DNA of 64,000 nucleotides from PLOWO2-12-38-17 sp963709355 (GTDB lineage: Bacteria; Planctomycetota; Brocadiia; Brocadiales; Brocadiaceae), in NCBI GenBank assembly GCA_963709355.1, contig CAVPVY010000005.1:2294001-2358000 (forward strand), given 5' to 3'. The notes beneath the pieces are model-generated. The model worked only from the letters and a program-made list of their open reading frames with translations. It searched no databases and was not told the DNA's origin. Shown here in pieces: positions 19,189-29,008 of the stretch (position 1 is its first letter; every line of letters starts with the position of its first letter). Made by a program: the position numbers and the translations under genes.

Positions 19189-19227
19189 GTGAGCTAACAG
19201 AGATTTGTTATTCCTCTGTTAGCTCAC
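19189..19227 (-). terminator. Strong hairpin after nxrA, probable terminator
   Basis: A perfect 14-bp stem (GTGAGCTAACAGAG pairing with CTCTGTTAGCTCAC, 11-base loop) lies 24 bases downstream of the nxrA stop. On the minus strand it is followed after four bases by a T-rich stretch (ATGATTTTTATGG). It would end or attenuate the nxr transcript before the cupredoxin-like gene, and could also stabilise the 3' end of the nxr mRNA. Confidence 0.75.
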
Positions 19228-19250
19228 TTTTATATATAACACTTACTAAG

Positions 19251-22200
19251 TTATGCCTTTTCTACCTTTACTAACTCACCGCTAAGGTATTTCTTCATGA
19301 AGTCATTCTCGTTACCTGTTGTGTAACCCGTCTTTGCAGGGTCCCATAAGCCCTTCCCACCGATACCGCCATCTTCCGCCTTAGTAATCTTTACCAATGT
19401 CTCCTTCGGAACCGTATTGATGCCATGGTTATCAGCCTCAAAACCGAAGACAAACTTCATACCAATCTTTGCTTTATGGAACAGACTGTCAAGCTGGTGC
19501 ATCGGCATAGACCAGTCCCTTGTAATACTCTGCTGAGAACCGTAACGGAAACTGGATTGGTACCCAGTACCAGCAGACAAAGCCCTGCCGTCCGGCCTGG
19601 TCTCATGTGCCTTCACGCTTCTTTCTGTTGATATCCAAGCCGAGTGTTTCATCATCGTTACCCCGTAAGGATAGGATGAATTATACTTTGCCCTCAGCAT
19701 AAGCCTTGAAACCTTATAGAAAGGATCGCTTGGCTTCCACCCTTCGTATGGCCTGTCGGCCGGGTTAGCATCAACATAGACATAATCACCATCATTGATG
19801 CCCATGTCTTTAGCTGCCTGTGGGTTTATATTAATTTGATGTTCACCGACGCCCGGCATTCTCTTATCCATTCTGTACGGATCGCCAAAGTTGTTATTCC
19901 AGATAAAGTTCCAATCAGTTACTGCCCATTGAGAATGCACAGTATGTCTGGATTTCGGCGTTACACAGTAGAATTTATAACCCTTCTCCCACAGAAAGTT
20001 CTTAGTCTGTCTTTACATCAGCCCAAGACTTTTTGATATTCCTAACAGTTCTCTCATCCCAATGTTCCGCACTCTCAGGGATTCCATAGTCATCAGGACG
20101 GATATATGGATTTGTGCTTACAATGACGTTTGGTAAATATTGCGTTGCCTCAGGACCTTCACGATGGACTATAAAATTCTCTCCATATTCAATGATTTCC
20201 GACTCATCATTATAAGCCTGCAACCTTCCATGCGGAGTATAGAATGGAATGCTCTCGTGTACCTGTTCCCAGAACGGCTGTCTTGGATAAGTCCTGAAAT
20301 TCAACAATGCCACGCCGGGTTCTCCATATTTACCAGCTACGATATCATCAAAAGTATACCCCTTGCTGGTCGTACTACCGTCCAGCAATCTGTTTATATA
20401 AATCTCCGGTCTGCCCTCTAGTGCAAATTTCCAGAAGTCCCTGAACCTCATATCCCTGAGCAATTCTCCCAGTTTAGCAGCCATACCAGCAAGGATCATC
20501 ACGTCATCCCTGGAATCATTCACTGGCCTTATACCACCCTTCCATATCTGGAAAAACGGATTGGAGCACGAACTGGTAATCTCGTGGGTCTCAAATTCCA
20601 TCCAACTATTTGCCGGGAACGCAAAATCCGCATATTCGATGGAACCCGTCAATTCAATATCAGTGGACATAATCTGCTCGATATTGGGGTTCACATTCTT
20701 AAGCATCTGGTAGACATGCTTTGCATTATTGACCAGGTTTACGTTGGTAAACCACATAATCTTTGTAGGCGTTGGCATGTGTGTCTTACCCGTGAAGCAT
20801 TTACGTCCATACTTTGGAGTATCCACGATTAATGGTCTGTCATTGTGGTTCCAGTATGCAACCTCTTCATCGTAGGCGCGACCTTTTACCTTGAGTTCCA
20901 TAGCAGGCGCATTTGGATCGAGATTTGGATTAAATACATCTTCAGCAACCCATCCATAAAATCCAGGGCCACACCACTTTGCTGCCTGGAAATTGCCAGC
21001 CTTATAGTTACCCGCCCAGGTATGGGAACCAGAACCATTATAACCCACATTCCCTGTTAGCATTAACGGCAGATACGTAGATCTGTTCATCAGCGTTGCA
21101 TGGAACCAGTGATTAATACCCTCACCGTAATGAATTGCCACGGGTTTTATGGTTGCAATATCATGTGCCAGCCTTACAATCAATTCTTTCGGAGAATTAG
21201 TCATTTCAACAACACTGTCAATATCGTAATCCTTCAGGTGTATTTTGTACATCTCAAATACAGTCATGACCTCTATCTCTTTGCCATCAACTGTCTTTAC
21301 CTTGAATGTGCCATCCAGGACTGGGTCAATTCCTTTCGCCACCAATTTATCACCCACGTCATCCCTTGTAATTGGTTTTGGACCATTCGTCTTTGCATCC
21401 CAAACTACAAAGTCCCCTATCATTTCTCTCTGCTCATCTTTTAAACCTTGAATCTTATAGCTGGGGCCATGGGAAATGTCTTCCAGTTTGTAATTAGGAA
21501 TGATATCCTCCGGCTTTAACCTCTTGAGGGTATCAGTTCTAACAAGTAACGGGAAGTCGGTAAATTTCTTCACATAATCTGCATCATACAGTTTCTCATC
21601 CATTAATATCTTGGTTAAGCCCAGGAATAGTGCCGTATCAGTATTACACTTGATAGGTAGCCAGTAATCTGCTTTCTGAGCAGATGGACTGTATTCAGGG
21701 GTGATAACAACCAGCTTTCCGCCCCTTTCCATTACCTGAGTAAGCCAGTGAGCCTCGGGCATCTTGTTTTCAATGAGGTTTTTTCCAGTTTGAATTACTA
21801 ACTTAGAAAAACGCACATCATTCATGTCGACATCTGAGGTTTGTAAACCATGCGAGAACGGATGCCCAGGGGCCTGATCACCATGCCACGTGTAATTCGA
21901 CCAGTTCCTTCCACCGAGCGCCTTATCAGGTCCAACACCCCTGTTGTGGCTGTCAACCAAAGCTAATGAGTTATTAAACCTGTACATCCCATATTTACCA
22001 ATCACACCCAAAAGGCCCATACCACCACGGCCCTTAAAAGTGCGTGTACCAGCGCCCTTCATAGGATCAACCATCTCTTTCGGATACCCCTGTTCTATTA
22101 GTTTTTTAGCACCCTCTTCACCGCTGTACTTTTTGGTAATATGGATAATACCTTTTGCAGCGTAAGTCCACGCCTCATCCCACGATGCCTTTAGAAGTTC

Positions 22201-22701
22201 GTCCTGCCCTCTGGCATCAAACATATATTTGGATTTGTTTTCCGGCGTCAATTCAGGAAACCCGTCATCCGCCCACTGTTTCCACCCTTTTCGAATAAGC
22301 GGATATCTTAACCTGTAAGGGCCATAAACCCTGCGATGGAACGTGTACCCTTTTAAGCACATCCTGGGATTCCAGTTCCTCGTCGCCTTATTTCCATACA
22401 GGTCTGAATAATTCTGATGGTCGTAATTCTGTTCAACCCTCATGACCACCTCATTTCTTACAAATGCCCTTACCCTGCAGGCATGGGTGTCATTCGGCGA
22501 ACAAGTAAAGGTAAATGAACGATCATACCGATACTGGTCGCGATACACACTTTCCCATGCACGATCAGGATAGGCATCCAACGGATTTCCCACTTCCACA
22601 GCAGGCTTCAGTAACCGAAATGCCATTGCCTTATTAGCAATGGTAAATGTCGCTCCTGTTGCACCTGCTACCTGTAGGAAAGTTCTTCTGGTAAGTTTCA
22701 T
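19251..22701 (-). CDS. nxrA: Nitrite oxidoreductase alpha subunit NxrA, with an apparent frameshift
   Basis: Catalytic molybdopterin subunit of NXR (nitrite to nitrate, or the reverse). A Tat signal (TRRTFLQVAGA) starts the protein. C67, D71, C75 and C115 sit where NarG has its FS0 cluster ligands, and Asp275 in YTWHGDQAPG aligns with the NarG Mo-ligand Asp. The first frame (22701-20002) gives 899 residues and stops. A second frame continues from about 20003 (KNFLWEKGYKFYCVTPK) to 19251 and encodes the C-terminal MopB-type domain (VTDWNFIWNNNFGDP). One extra base near 20004 separates them; removing it gives about 1149 residues, the normal anammox NxrA length. Since NXR is central to anammox, a sequence error or strain variant seems likelier than loss, but that is inference. 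An AAAGGAG ribosome site precedes the ATG. Confidence 0.93.
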
Positions 22702-22763
22702 ATTTCCTACTCCTTTCTCAATTTAAAACAATTTATATAAAAAGTTTTAACTATAATATGATA

Positions 22764-23237
22764 TTAACAAACATTGACTCTTATCTTGTAAGATTCTATA
22801 CATTGACCGCATACGCCATCTTCCGGCTCCCAATCTGGAAAATCCTTTTTGATGGCGTCCACAAGATAAGCATCTTGTTCAATATTTTCCGTCCAGTGAT
22901 AAGTACGAAATTGACAAAGCGGACATTGCGCGCCAGGCAAGATGATCTTTTTCTTTTTGGCGGCGCGGCTTATAGGCAACCCTTCAGAAATCTTTATTAC
23001 CTCATTCACATCTTTTGCCAGTCCCAGTATCCTATCATGAGTTAAATTCTCCTCCTGCCACAGGACGTCAAAAATGGCAATTTTTAATTCATCAGGAATC
23101 TTTTTATAGAGAGATTCAAATTCTCTATACCTTCCCTCTTTATCAGATAGTGTTTCTTTCCCTTTCCTGATCAACCGGCTATCGACATAAATATCCCAGA
23201 AGGTACAATACCGCTCCTTTATAATGCTTTCCTCCAT
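22764..23237 (-). CDS. NXR-locus protein, C-terminal part with two Cys pairs (probably one gene with 23278-23718)
   Basis: 157 residues from an internal-looking ATG with only a weak ribosome site. The region contains RYCTFWDIYVDSRL and, near the C-terminus, CPLC and CGQC about 40 residues apart, a likely zinc-ribbon pair. Upstream of the ATG the same frame stays open (ESYCYCDERLGGNP) until it meets the end of the HEMMH-containing frame. I therefore think this is the second half of that gene after a one-base shift near 23280. It lies directly upstream of nxrA (62 bases). No molecular function is known to me; a role in NXR maturation is only suggested by position. Confidence 0.75.
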   Translation of the reverse strand: MEESIIKERYCTFWDIYVDSRLIRKGKETLSDKEGRYREFESLYKKIPDELKIAIFDVLWQEENLTHDRILGLAKDVNEVIKISEGLPISRAAKKKKIILPGAQCPLCQFRTYHWTENIEQDAYLVDAIKKDFPDWEPEDGVCGQCIESYKIRVNVC

Positions 23238-23277
23238 AGGATTTCCGCCGAGGCGTTCGTCACAATAGCAATATGAT

Positions 23278-23718
23278 TCACGTAAGCATGTCAGAGGCGT
23301 GCATCATTTCATGCCTGACCAATTTTTTTAGCAGAGGAATATCCCTGAAGCGGTCTGGCAGCAGTTTAACAACAATCCTTTTTTGGCCGGTATCCTGACT
23401 CATCCCTTTTGTAAGATATGAACCTTCATCAAAAGGATTCACTGCTTTAGCAATCACTCCCCCAGCAGCCTTTCCTTCAAGCTCAGGAAATTCACCAAAA
23501 ATCTCTTTTATTGCCTTTGGGAATTCTAGTTTTTTAAAGAAATTCCACTCAATCTTTTTAAACTGCGAAGGCCTTTCATCTAATGGAAAATTTTCGTATA
23601 CCGGATCGATACAGGAATGATAATCGAGAGTAAAAGAGAAGTCCCCCTTTTCCTCCCTCGCCTTTAATTCTCCAAATACTACCTCTTCAATCAAACTTGG
23701 GTCAAATTCCAGTTTCAT
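23278..23718 (-). CDS. NXR-locus HExxH protein, N-terminal part (probably frameshifted)
   Basis: 146 residues from the ATG at 23718, chosen because GAGGAA sits 6 bases upstream and the start falls just after the chaperone stop. It ends abruptly after LLKKLVRHEMMHASDML, a HExxH zinc-metallopeptidase-like motif at the extreme C-terminus, which is unusual for a complete enzyme. Reading on with a one-base shift (CTT-A-CGT near 23280) gives RESYCYCDERLGGNP, which runs into the next frame. The joined product would be about 310 residues with HExxH in the middle and a Cys-pair C-terminus. The position between the TorD-like chaperone and nxrA suggests a maturation or assembly factor. Confidence 0.75.
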   Translation of the reverse strand: MKLEFDPSLIEEVVFGELKAREEKGDFSFTLDYHSCIDPVYENFPLDERPSQFKKIEWNFFKKLEFPKAIKEIFGEFPELEGKAAGGVIAKAVNPFDEGSYLTKGMSQDTGQKRIVVKLLPDRFRDIPLLKKLVRHEMMHASDMLT

Positions 23719-23719
23719 A

Positions 23720-24514
23720 TCATTCCTCATTGAAATCGTCGGAGGAGGCACAGGATAAACATTCATCGGAGGCGCCTGCCACCGCCTCTTGATTGAGATC
23801 AGACTCCTTATACATCTCTGTTGTAACATCCATTAATTTCATTTCAAGCCGCAAGAACTCTTTTGTCAACGCAGACAAAGCATAATAAAAACCTTCTCCT
23901 GCTTTCCTGCCAAAGAGAACCGAAAAAAGAGGCGCCCATTTCCCTATATGCTCTTTCAAGAATTTCTTTTGTGCATCCACACATATCTGTGCCTTTTCAT
24001 CTCCGTGGTTTTCCAGGGCATACGCTTGCTTGTACAATAAGTAGTGCATAAACTCCAACTCCACGCTAATATGGTCGCATCGTTCTTTCTCTATGTCGGA
24101 AATATCAAGACCAAATGCCTTATAAAAACCTTGAATATCGCCCAACTCGTGCACTTGCTGATATACATGCGCTGCACCATATTGGGTTTCGTATAAAGGG
24201 CACTCTTTCGACATGGCGTGTCCTACAATACACTGATATACCCTTTGTAAGGCTTCGATGGTTGTACCCCTAAACAACTCCTGCACTTCTTTCAAACTTC
24301 TTTTTAATTCTACGCCATCTCCAAGACTCTCATAACATAGCATCAAATCCTTCACGTGTTCCTGGAAATCAGGACTTTTCAGCATAGACAGATTTTTCTC
24401 TTCAGGATAAAGAAAACACGCTGACAGCATCTGATACATGGCACTCCGCGCAAGCAAATCCCTCACGCCTGAAGCAATCTGTTGATCTAAAACTTTACTA
24501 CTAACATTTCCCAT
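23720..24514 (-). CDS. TorD/NarJ-family redox-enzyme maturation chaperone for NxrA
   Basis: 264 residues starting at ATG 24514 (GAGG 7 bases upstream; the longer in-frame start would overlap nxrB). It has the all-helical TorD/DmsD/NarJ pattern, including CPLYETQYGAAHVYQQ and the hallmark DHISVELEFMHYLL. Such chaperones bind the twin-arginine signal of molybdoenzymes and hold the apoprotein until cofactor insertion. Here the client should be NxrA, whose Tat signal is visible. It begins 14 bases after the nxrB stop. The Ser/Asp/Glu-rich tail is poorly conserved. Confidence 0.9.
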   Translation of the reverse strand: MGNVSSKVLDQQIASGVRDLLARSAMYQMLSACFLYPEEKNLSMLKSPDFQEHVKDLMLCYESLGDGVELKRSLKEVQELFRGTTIEALQRVYQCIVGHAMSKECPLYETQYGAAHVYQQVHELGDIQGFYKAFGLDISDIEKERCDHISVELEFMHYLLYKQAYALENHGDEKAQICVDAQKKFLKEHIGKWAPLFSVLFGRKAGEGFYYALSALTKEFLRLEMKLMDVTTEMYKESDLNQEAVAGASDECLSCASSDDFNEE

Positions 24515-24528
24515 AATAAACCTCAATC

Positions 24529-25740
24529 CTAAATTGAATTGTAATGTTTCGGGTCTCTGATATAGATAGGTTCTTCTACGCAAGTCCTTACAACCTCTTG
24601 ACCATCCTCACCGTACCCAATAATCGTATCGTTGAACATCTCAAACTTCTTCCCATGAATCATAGTCTCAAACACCTTTGGACCTTCCTCAATCTTATAT
24701 TCAAACACAATGGTTTGCGTCATCCTGAATAATGACATAACCGCAAGCCTCTCACGAGAAGGTACCATAAATTTATCAATCGCTTCATCTACACCTGGAC
24801 CAAACATCTGCCTTAAATATGACCTCGGTGCCCATCTAGGCGGTATATAATATACATTAGGCTCCGTTCCAAATTGAGGATAAAGCGGCAACGCTAATTT
24901 ATCGTGTCTGATTAACCATGTGACTGGATTTTTTGGATTATCATCCAAAAATCCCTGTAACCGGATTTGACCTACACAGGCCGCCATACACCTCGTTTCC
25001 ATGGGGCGACCATGTGTCAATGGGTCGCGCCCTTCAATCCTTGGATAACAGGCGATGCATTTTTCACTCACTCTTGTCAAACCTCTGTACATAGGCTTTT
25101 TGTACGGGCATTGCTCAACGCATTTTCTGTATCCCCTGCATCTCTTCTGATCGATAAGAACAATACCATCTTCTTTTCTCTTGTATATAGCCTTCCTTGG
25201 ACATGCCGCCAAACAACCAGGATAGGTGCAATGGTTACAAATCCTCTGAATATAAAAGAACCATCGGCTATGTTCTGGCAAAGAGGAGTATTCATCCGGC
25301 TTATTACTCTTCGCAACATCTTCTCCAAAATTTGGAGATCTCCATTCTTTATCCTCTGGAATGTATCCAACCGCCCATTGATTCAGGTTCTTCTTTGAGG
25401 CTGCTTCAAATATCGTATCACCCTCATATACTCCATAGGGTGATAATTTATCATCCTTTTCATCCGTGTACCAGGTATTCTCACCGTTATCAATCAACTT
25501 CAGCGTTTTCACATCCCATGATTGTGGATACCCACCATACGGTTTGGTCTCCACGTTGTTCCACCACATGTGTTCCTGCCCTTTGTTATAAGACCACGCG
25601 CTCTTACAGGCCATGGTACACGTTTGGCAGGCAATACATCTGTTAATATTAAATATCGCTGCAAACTGCCGTTTTGGTCTGGCTTCAAAATAGGGATACT
25701 CCATACGTCTCCCTAAATGCCAGTTATGTACTAACGTCAT
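24529..25740 (-). CDS. nxrB: Nitrite oxidoreductase beta subunit NxrB (iron-sulfur)
   Basis: Electron-transfer subunit of NXR, 403 residues. Four cysteine clusters are visible: CIACQTCTMAC, CNHCTYPGCLAAC, CRGYRKCVEQCPY and KCIAC with a later CMAAC, the NarH/NxrB arrangement of 4Fe-4S plus 3Fe-4S clusters. There is no signal peptide, consistent with export together with Tat-bearing NxrA. The start is supported by AAGGAGG. It lies between nxrC (39 bases upstream) and the chaperone gene. Its sequence is of the Nitrospira/anammox NXR type rather than classical cytoplasmic NarH. Confidence 0.96.
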   Translation of the reverse strand: MTLVHNWHLGRRMEYPYFEARPKRQFAAIFNINRCIACQTCTMACKSAWSYNKGQEHMWWNNVETKPYGGYPQSWDVKTLKLIDNGENTWYTDEKDDKLSPYGVYEGDTIFEAASKKNLNQWAVGYIPEDKEWRSPNFGEDVAKSNKPDEYSSLPEHSRWFFYIQRICNHCTYPGCLAACPRKAIYKRKEDGIVLIDQKRCRGYRKCVEQCPYKKPMYRGLTRVSEKCIACYPRIEGRDPLTHGRPMETRCMAACVGQIRLQGFLDDNPKNPVTWLIRHDKLALPLYPQFGTEPNVYYIPPRWAPRSYLRQMFGPGVDEAIDKFMVPSRERLAVMSLFRMTQTIVFEYKIEEGPKVFETMIHGKKFEMFNDTIIGYGEDGQEVVRTCVEEPIYIRDPKHYNSI

Positions 25741-25779
25741 TTTTCAATCCTCCTTAAATTCTTTATCCTAAAGAGTCTA

Positions 25780-26754
25780 CTATTGCCAGGCAACCTTTTC
25801 CAGTGTTGCAAGATGCCATTGAGCAGATATGTTTTTTTGCCCATTTCTGTCTTGTTCGCCACCATTCCATACCGCCATATTGAAATACGTCTTTCCACCA
25901 GGAACAAACTGCACATCATGCGGATCCTCTGTTATTAATGAACGATAAATAATTACGGTCCATACCCCATCCTCATATTTACTGCAACCATTTACGTCCT
26001 GATGGGCTTGTGTAGTAAGCGTACCAAAACCCTCTGCATTTAAATCTTCCACCGTTCTACCGCGTCCCGGTTGAGAAAGCAAATTGTTGGCTGCCCTTCC
26101 ACCCGATAAAACTTCTACGCTTGTTATCAATTCTCTGTGATAGTAAGCGCTGTAAGGGTTGAAATTAAAATCATCATGCATGTTTGGATATTGCGCTTCT
26201 ACGTCCTCCAATTCACCTTTAACCAGTAAATCCGCCTCCCAGTCAGCCTTCCAGTGCCAGAGGTTTGTTGGTTTTTCCCTATCCCCCATCCTTGGGCTAA
26301 AGTGTTCCGCCGGCGTTATTTCCACCCCACCTAAAGGAAACATTAATGCACATGCATCCCTAAACTCCTGAACCGCAATTGCCCTTGCATTTCTTGTTGG
26401 GTCACTCCAGGTAATCTGGAAATAAATTGTTAGTCCATCATGAATAGCCTTAACCTCTGCGCCTGTGACAGAACCACCGCCATTCGGAAATGCCTTATCC
26501 TGTTTTTGAAGCGTAATTTTAACAGAACCTGCATCTTTAAATGCACCTTTTAAAGATTCCACATCCATGTGATAAGGTCTTTCCATTTCAACGTATTTTA
26601 TGTTTAATACCTCTTTCGCAGGTGTAAATTCTTCTTCTGTTACACCCTTAACACCAGGAGCAGTATCTTCGGCAGCAAACAATGATGCACTTAAAAACAT
26701 CACACCAAGGAACAAAACGCCACACATTTTTAACTTTGAAACCCGTATATTCAT
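25780..26754 (-). CDS. nxrC: Nitrite oxidoreductase gamma subunit NxrC (heme b-binding type)
   Basis: 324 residues with a Sec signal peptide (about 1-27, LFLGVMFLSASLFA). The mature protein resembles the gamma subunits of type II DMSO-reductase-family enzymes (ethylbenzene dehydrogenase, selenate and chlorate reductases), which bind one heme b and pass electrons from the beta subunit to soluble carriers. Visible signatures are TIYFQITWSDPTRN, DACALMFPLGG and the late LITEDPHDVQFVPGGKTYFNMAVW segment. It is the first gene of the nxrC-nxrB-chaperone-HExxH-nxrA run and has an AAGGAGG site. A second copy of this fold is fused to cytochromes in the gene at 30539-32134. Confidence 0.93.
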   Translation of the reverse strand: MNIRVSKLKMCGVLFLGVMFLSASLFAAEDTAPGVKGVTEEEFTPAKEVLNIKYVEMERPYHMDVESLKGAFKDAGSVKITLQKQDKAFPNGGGSVTGAEVKAIHDGLTIYFQITWSDPTRNARAIAVQEFRDACALMFPLGGVEITPAEHFSPRMGDREKPTNLWHWKADWEADLLVKGELEDVEAQYPNMHDDFNFNPYSAYYHRELITSVEVLSGGRAANNLLSQPGRGRTVEDLNAEGFGTLTTQAHQDVNGCSKYEDGVWTVIIYRSLITEDPHDVQFVPGGKTYFNMAVWNGGEQDRNGQKNISAQWHLATLEKVAWQ

Positions 26755-27071
26755 AATATCTCCTCCTTAATTAAAGTTGCATTTATTAATTTTATGTAAT
26801 TTCTATAATGATAAGCGAGCAAATTTCATTCCTCTTTTTCCCTTTATTATATCACATAAAAAGAAACCTTACCCCTTTATATTCAATACTCTATGAAAAT
26901 AATAAAATTATTTTATAAAAACCAATTAAATTATCATATTTCTTAATTGAAATACACAATGCAATTCCGAAACGTATTTTAAATAAAAAATTACCAAAGA
27001 AAACACAAATAAACTCTTCTTATTAAATGTAATTAAATTTATTTTACCAAAAAGACAAATAATTATAAATC
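26755..27071. other. AT-rich intergenic region upstream of nxrC
   Basis: 317 bases, strongly AT-rich, between the universal-stress-protein gene and nxrC. It holds the extended -10 candidate described separately and the nxrC ribosome site. No ORF, hairpin terminator or repeat was found in the remainder. Confidence 0.6.
26846..26854 (-). promoter_or_regulatory. Candidate extended -10 promoter for nxrC
   Basis: The minus strand reads TGATATAAT, a perfect TATAAT with the extended TGn element, about 90 bases before the nxrC ATG. No good -35 lies 16-18 bases upstream, as is typical for extended -10 promoters. It would let nxrC-B-A be transcribed separately from the cytochrome genes. Confidence 0.45.
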
Positions 27072-28406
27072 TTATTTTGTAATAATCTTATGGAGTGAAT
27101 CATTTGCCATAAGATTATTCCTTGCTTCATCAACAGTCTTAGCTGTTATCTCACGATAGCCATTCTCCCTGGCAAAATCTTCAATTTTAGCCCTTACCAC
27201 ATCTCTAATAAAAGATGGTATACGTTCAGTTTGCATTTGCGCTTCTTTTGTCCAGATTACTGAATTATATTCCTTAACTGTTGATTTCACGCAATCTAGT
27301 TCTTTTACAGCGTTAGAATTAATTTCAACAGATTGCATTACATTAAAACCTTTATTAGATTCTTTTTTAGTTGATATATTTCTTGTTTCCTGAAATACAT
27401 TAAACAACTTCTGTTTAGCTTCCTTGTTTCCACCTGTAAGCAATATGTTACATGGTGACAAACGCAACAAATTTTCTGCAGTACTTCCGATATCCAGCCC
27501 GTTTGAATTATGAATTCCCGTACGGCCTACAATTAACAATGAAGTTTTCTCTGCATTTATATATTTTAAAATCTGTTCATATGGCTTACCATCTTTAAGA
27601 ATTTTATTAATCTTTATGCCTGCATCTTTTGCTATGCACCCGGCGTGGTCTAAATGATTTTGGTATATCTTTGCCAGACCTTTATCAATAATTTCTTCAT
27701 GCAATGTCTCCTGCTCCCTAAATCTAAAAATTTGCCCTGCTTCCTTAGAAAGCACTTTTGCAATACTCTCAAATGCCACTCTGTGATAGTGTGGATCAAA
27801 TACTGAAATTGCTGTTAATTCCAAATTAAACATCTCGACAAACTCAATAGCTGATTTTACGCCAGCATTTGAAAGTATGCTTCCATCTACTGCAGCAACA
27901 ACCTTTCCATTTAAACTGCTATTCTTTACTATAAGAACATCTGTATTAATTCTTCTAACTACTCGTTCGCATACACTACCAATTACATGTTCATTAACTG
28001 CGGCAAGACCCTGCGACCCTATCAATACAAGATCATAATAATTCTTTTGTACTTCCTTAATAATCTCATAATAATTCTTGCCTTCCAAAAGAAGACATTC
28101 ATGTGAGACAGCAGCTTCCTTACATTTACTTCTGAATACATCGAGGTATGATTCAGAGATCAATTTGAGACCCAAATTAATCAAAGACATGTGCAGGTCT
28201 CGCTGCCTTTTTAAGACATTTTCATCCTGATATTGAGGCGGCAATCCGTTTTCCATGTCGCGAAACCGTCTTTGATGCAAGGTTGCATCGTATACATGAC
28301 AACCTATAAGGTGAGAATTAAATTTTTTAGATAATCTAATTGCTAGATTAATACAATGATGAGAATGATGTGAATTGTCAATTGCTACAAATATTTTTTT
28401 GTACAT
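27072..28406 (-). CDS. Tandem universal stress protein fused to a PCP-reductase-like C-terminal domain
   Basis: 444 residues. Two UspA domains (about 1-145 and 155-325), each with the ATP-binding pattern G-x2-G-x9-G-S: GSQGLAAVNEHVIGS and GRTGIHNSNGLDIGS. A linker follows, then a C-terminal segment (about 390-440: WTKEAQMQTERIPSFIRDVV, ENGYREITAKTVDEARNNL) resembling the PCP_red domain first described in light-independent protochlorophyllide reductase. Usp domains bind ATP or sense stress; PCP_red domains often accompany redox enzymes. It is the last gene of the cytochrome run, 27 bases after a monoheme cytochrome gene, so a regulatory role in nitrite/nitrate respiration is possible. Confidence 0.88.
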   Translation of the reverse strand: MYKKIFVAIDNSHHSHHCINLAIRLSKKFNSHLIGCHVYDATLHQRRFRDMENGLPPQYQDENVLKRQRDLHMSLINLGLKLISESYLDVFRSKCKEAAVSHECLLLEGKNYYEIIKEVQKNYYDLVLIGSQGLAAVNEHVIGSVCERVVRRINTDVLIVKNSSLNGKVVAAVDGSILSNAGVKSAIEFVEMFNLELTAISVFDPHYHRVAFESIAKVLSKEAGQIFRFREQETLHEEIIDKGLAKIYQNHLDHAGCIAKDAGIKINKILKDGKPYEQILKYINAEKTSLLIVGRTGIHNSNGLDIGSTAENLLRLSPCNILLTGGNKEAKQKLFNVFQETRNISTKKESNKGFNVMQSVEINSNAVKELDCVKSTVKEYNSVIWTKEAQMQTERIPSFIRDVVRAKIEDFARENGYREITAKTVDEARNNLMANDSLHKIITK

Positions 28407-28433
28407 AGAAAGTGGTATTTATAACCAATAACA

Positions 28434-29006
28434 TTATGAAGCTTCTTTCTTCAGCTTCTTCCACTCGCCAATAGCTCCATACGCTAAGGCGACAGTAATT
28501 ATTATCAGAAACAACCAGCGCATGGACGTATTAAAAAACCCAGATTTTTCTTCTTTAACAACCGCCTCTTTAGCTGCTACAACTGTATCCTCAGCCTCTT
28601 GCGCAGAAAAAGTTCTTATGTAAGCAACAAGCTCCTTAATTCTTTTTTCTGGGATCGTCTTACCCCAAGGCGGACACAAATTAGATTTATCAACTGCCCT
28701 TGACCCCTCATTTATTGATTTAAGAAGCTGGTCATCTGTCCTCTTTTGCATATACTCAACATCGGTAAAGTTTCGTGGCTTTGGTTTCAAATCAATTGTA
28801 AAAAATGTCCCGTCTCCCTTACCCTTAAAGCCATGACAGGGTGAGCAATAATACTCATACGTCTTTTTAACAGTAAGCAAAAAGACCTGTTCGCGTGGTG
28901 AAATGTCATCCTTTGCCATAGCATAACCACCCAGAAGACTAAAAATAGAAAATAAACAAATACCTATTATTCCGGTAATCTTATTATAAAGCGAATAATG
29001 TCTCAT
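28434..29006 (-). CDS. Membrane-anchored monoheme cytochrome c
   Basis: 190 residues with a signal peptide (about 10-30), one heme c motif CSPCH near residue 56, the usual GKGDG that follows it, and a C-terminal membrane segment (about 160-180, WLFLIIITVALAYGA). The Met ligand is probably in the KPKPRNFTDVEYMQ region. It starts 2 bases after the stop of the tetraheme cytochrome gene, so the two are translationally coupled. Likely role: electron carrier held at the membrane within the NXR locus. Confidence 0.9.
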   Translation of the reverse strand: MRHYSLYNKITGIIGICLFSIFSLLGGYAMAKDDISPREQVFLLTVKKTYEYYCSPCHGFKGKGDGTFFTIDLKPKPRNFTDVEYMQKRTDDQLLKSINEGSRAVDKSNLCPPWGKTIPEKRIKELVAYIRTFSAQEAEDTVVAAKEAVVKEEKSGFFNTSMRWLFLIIITVALAYGAIGEWKKLKKEAS

Positions 29007-29008
29007 TG

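Noticed and set aside
19998..20010. Programmed +1 frameshift in nxrA
   Set aside because: The junction GAC TAA G has no slippery codon or RF2-like CTT TGA C context, and no stimulatory Shine-Dalgarno-like sequence is evident, so recoding is unlikely.
25197..25646. 149-codon ORF on the strand opposite nxrB
   Set aside because: It is a shadow of the well-conserved NxrB frame, with no ribosome site or family similarity.
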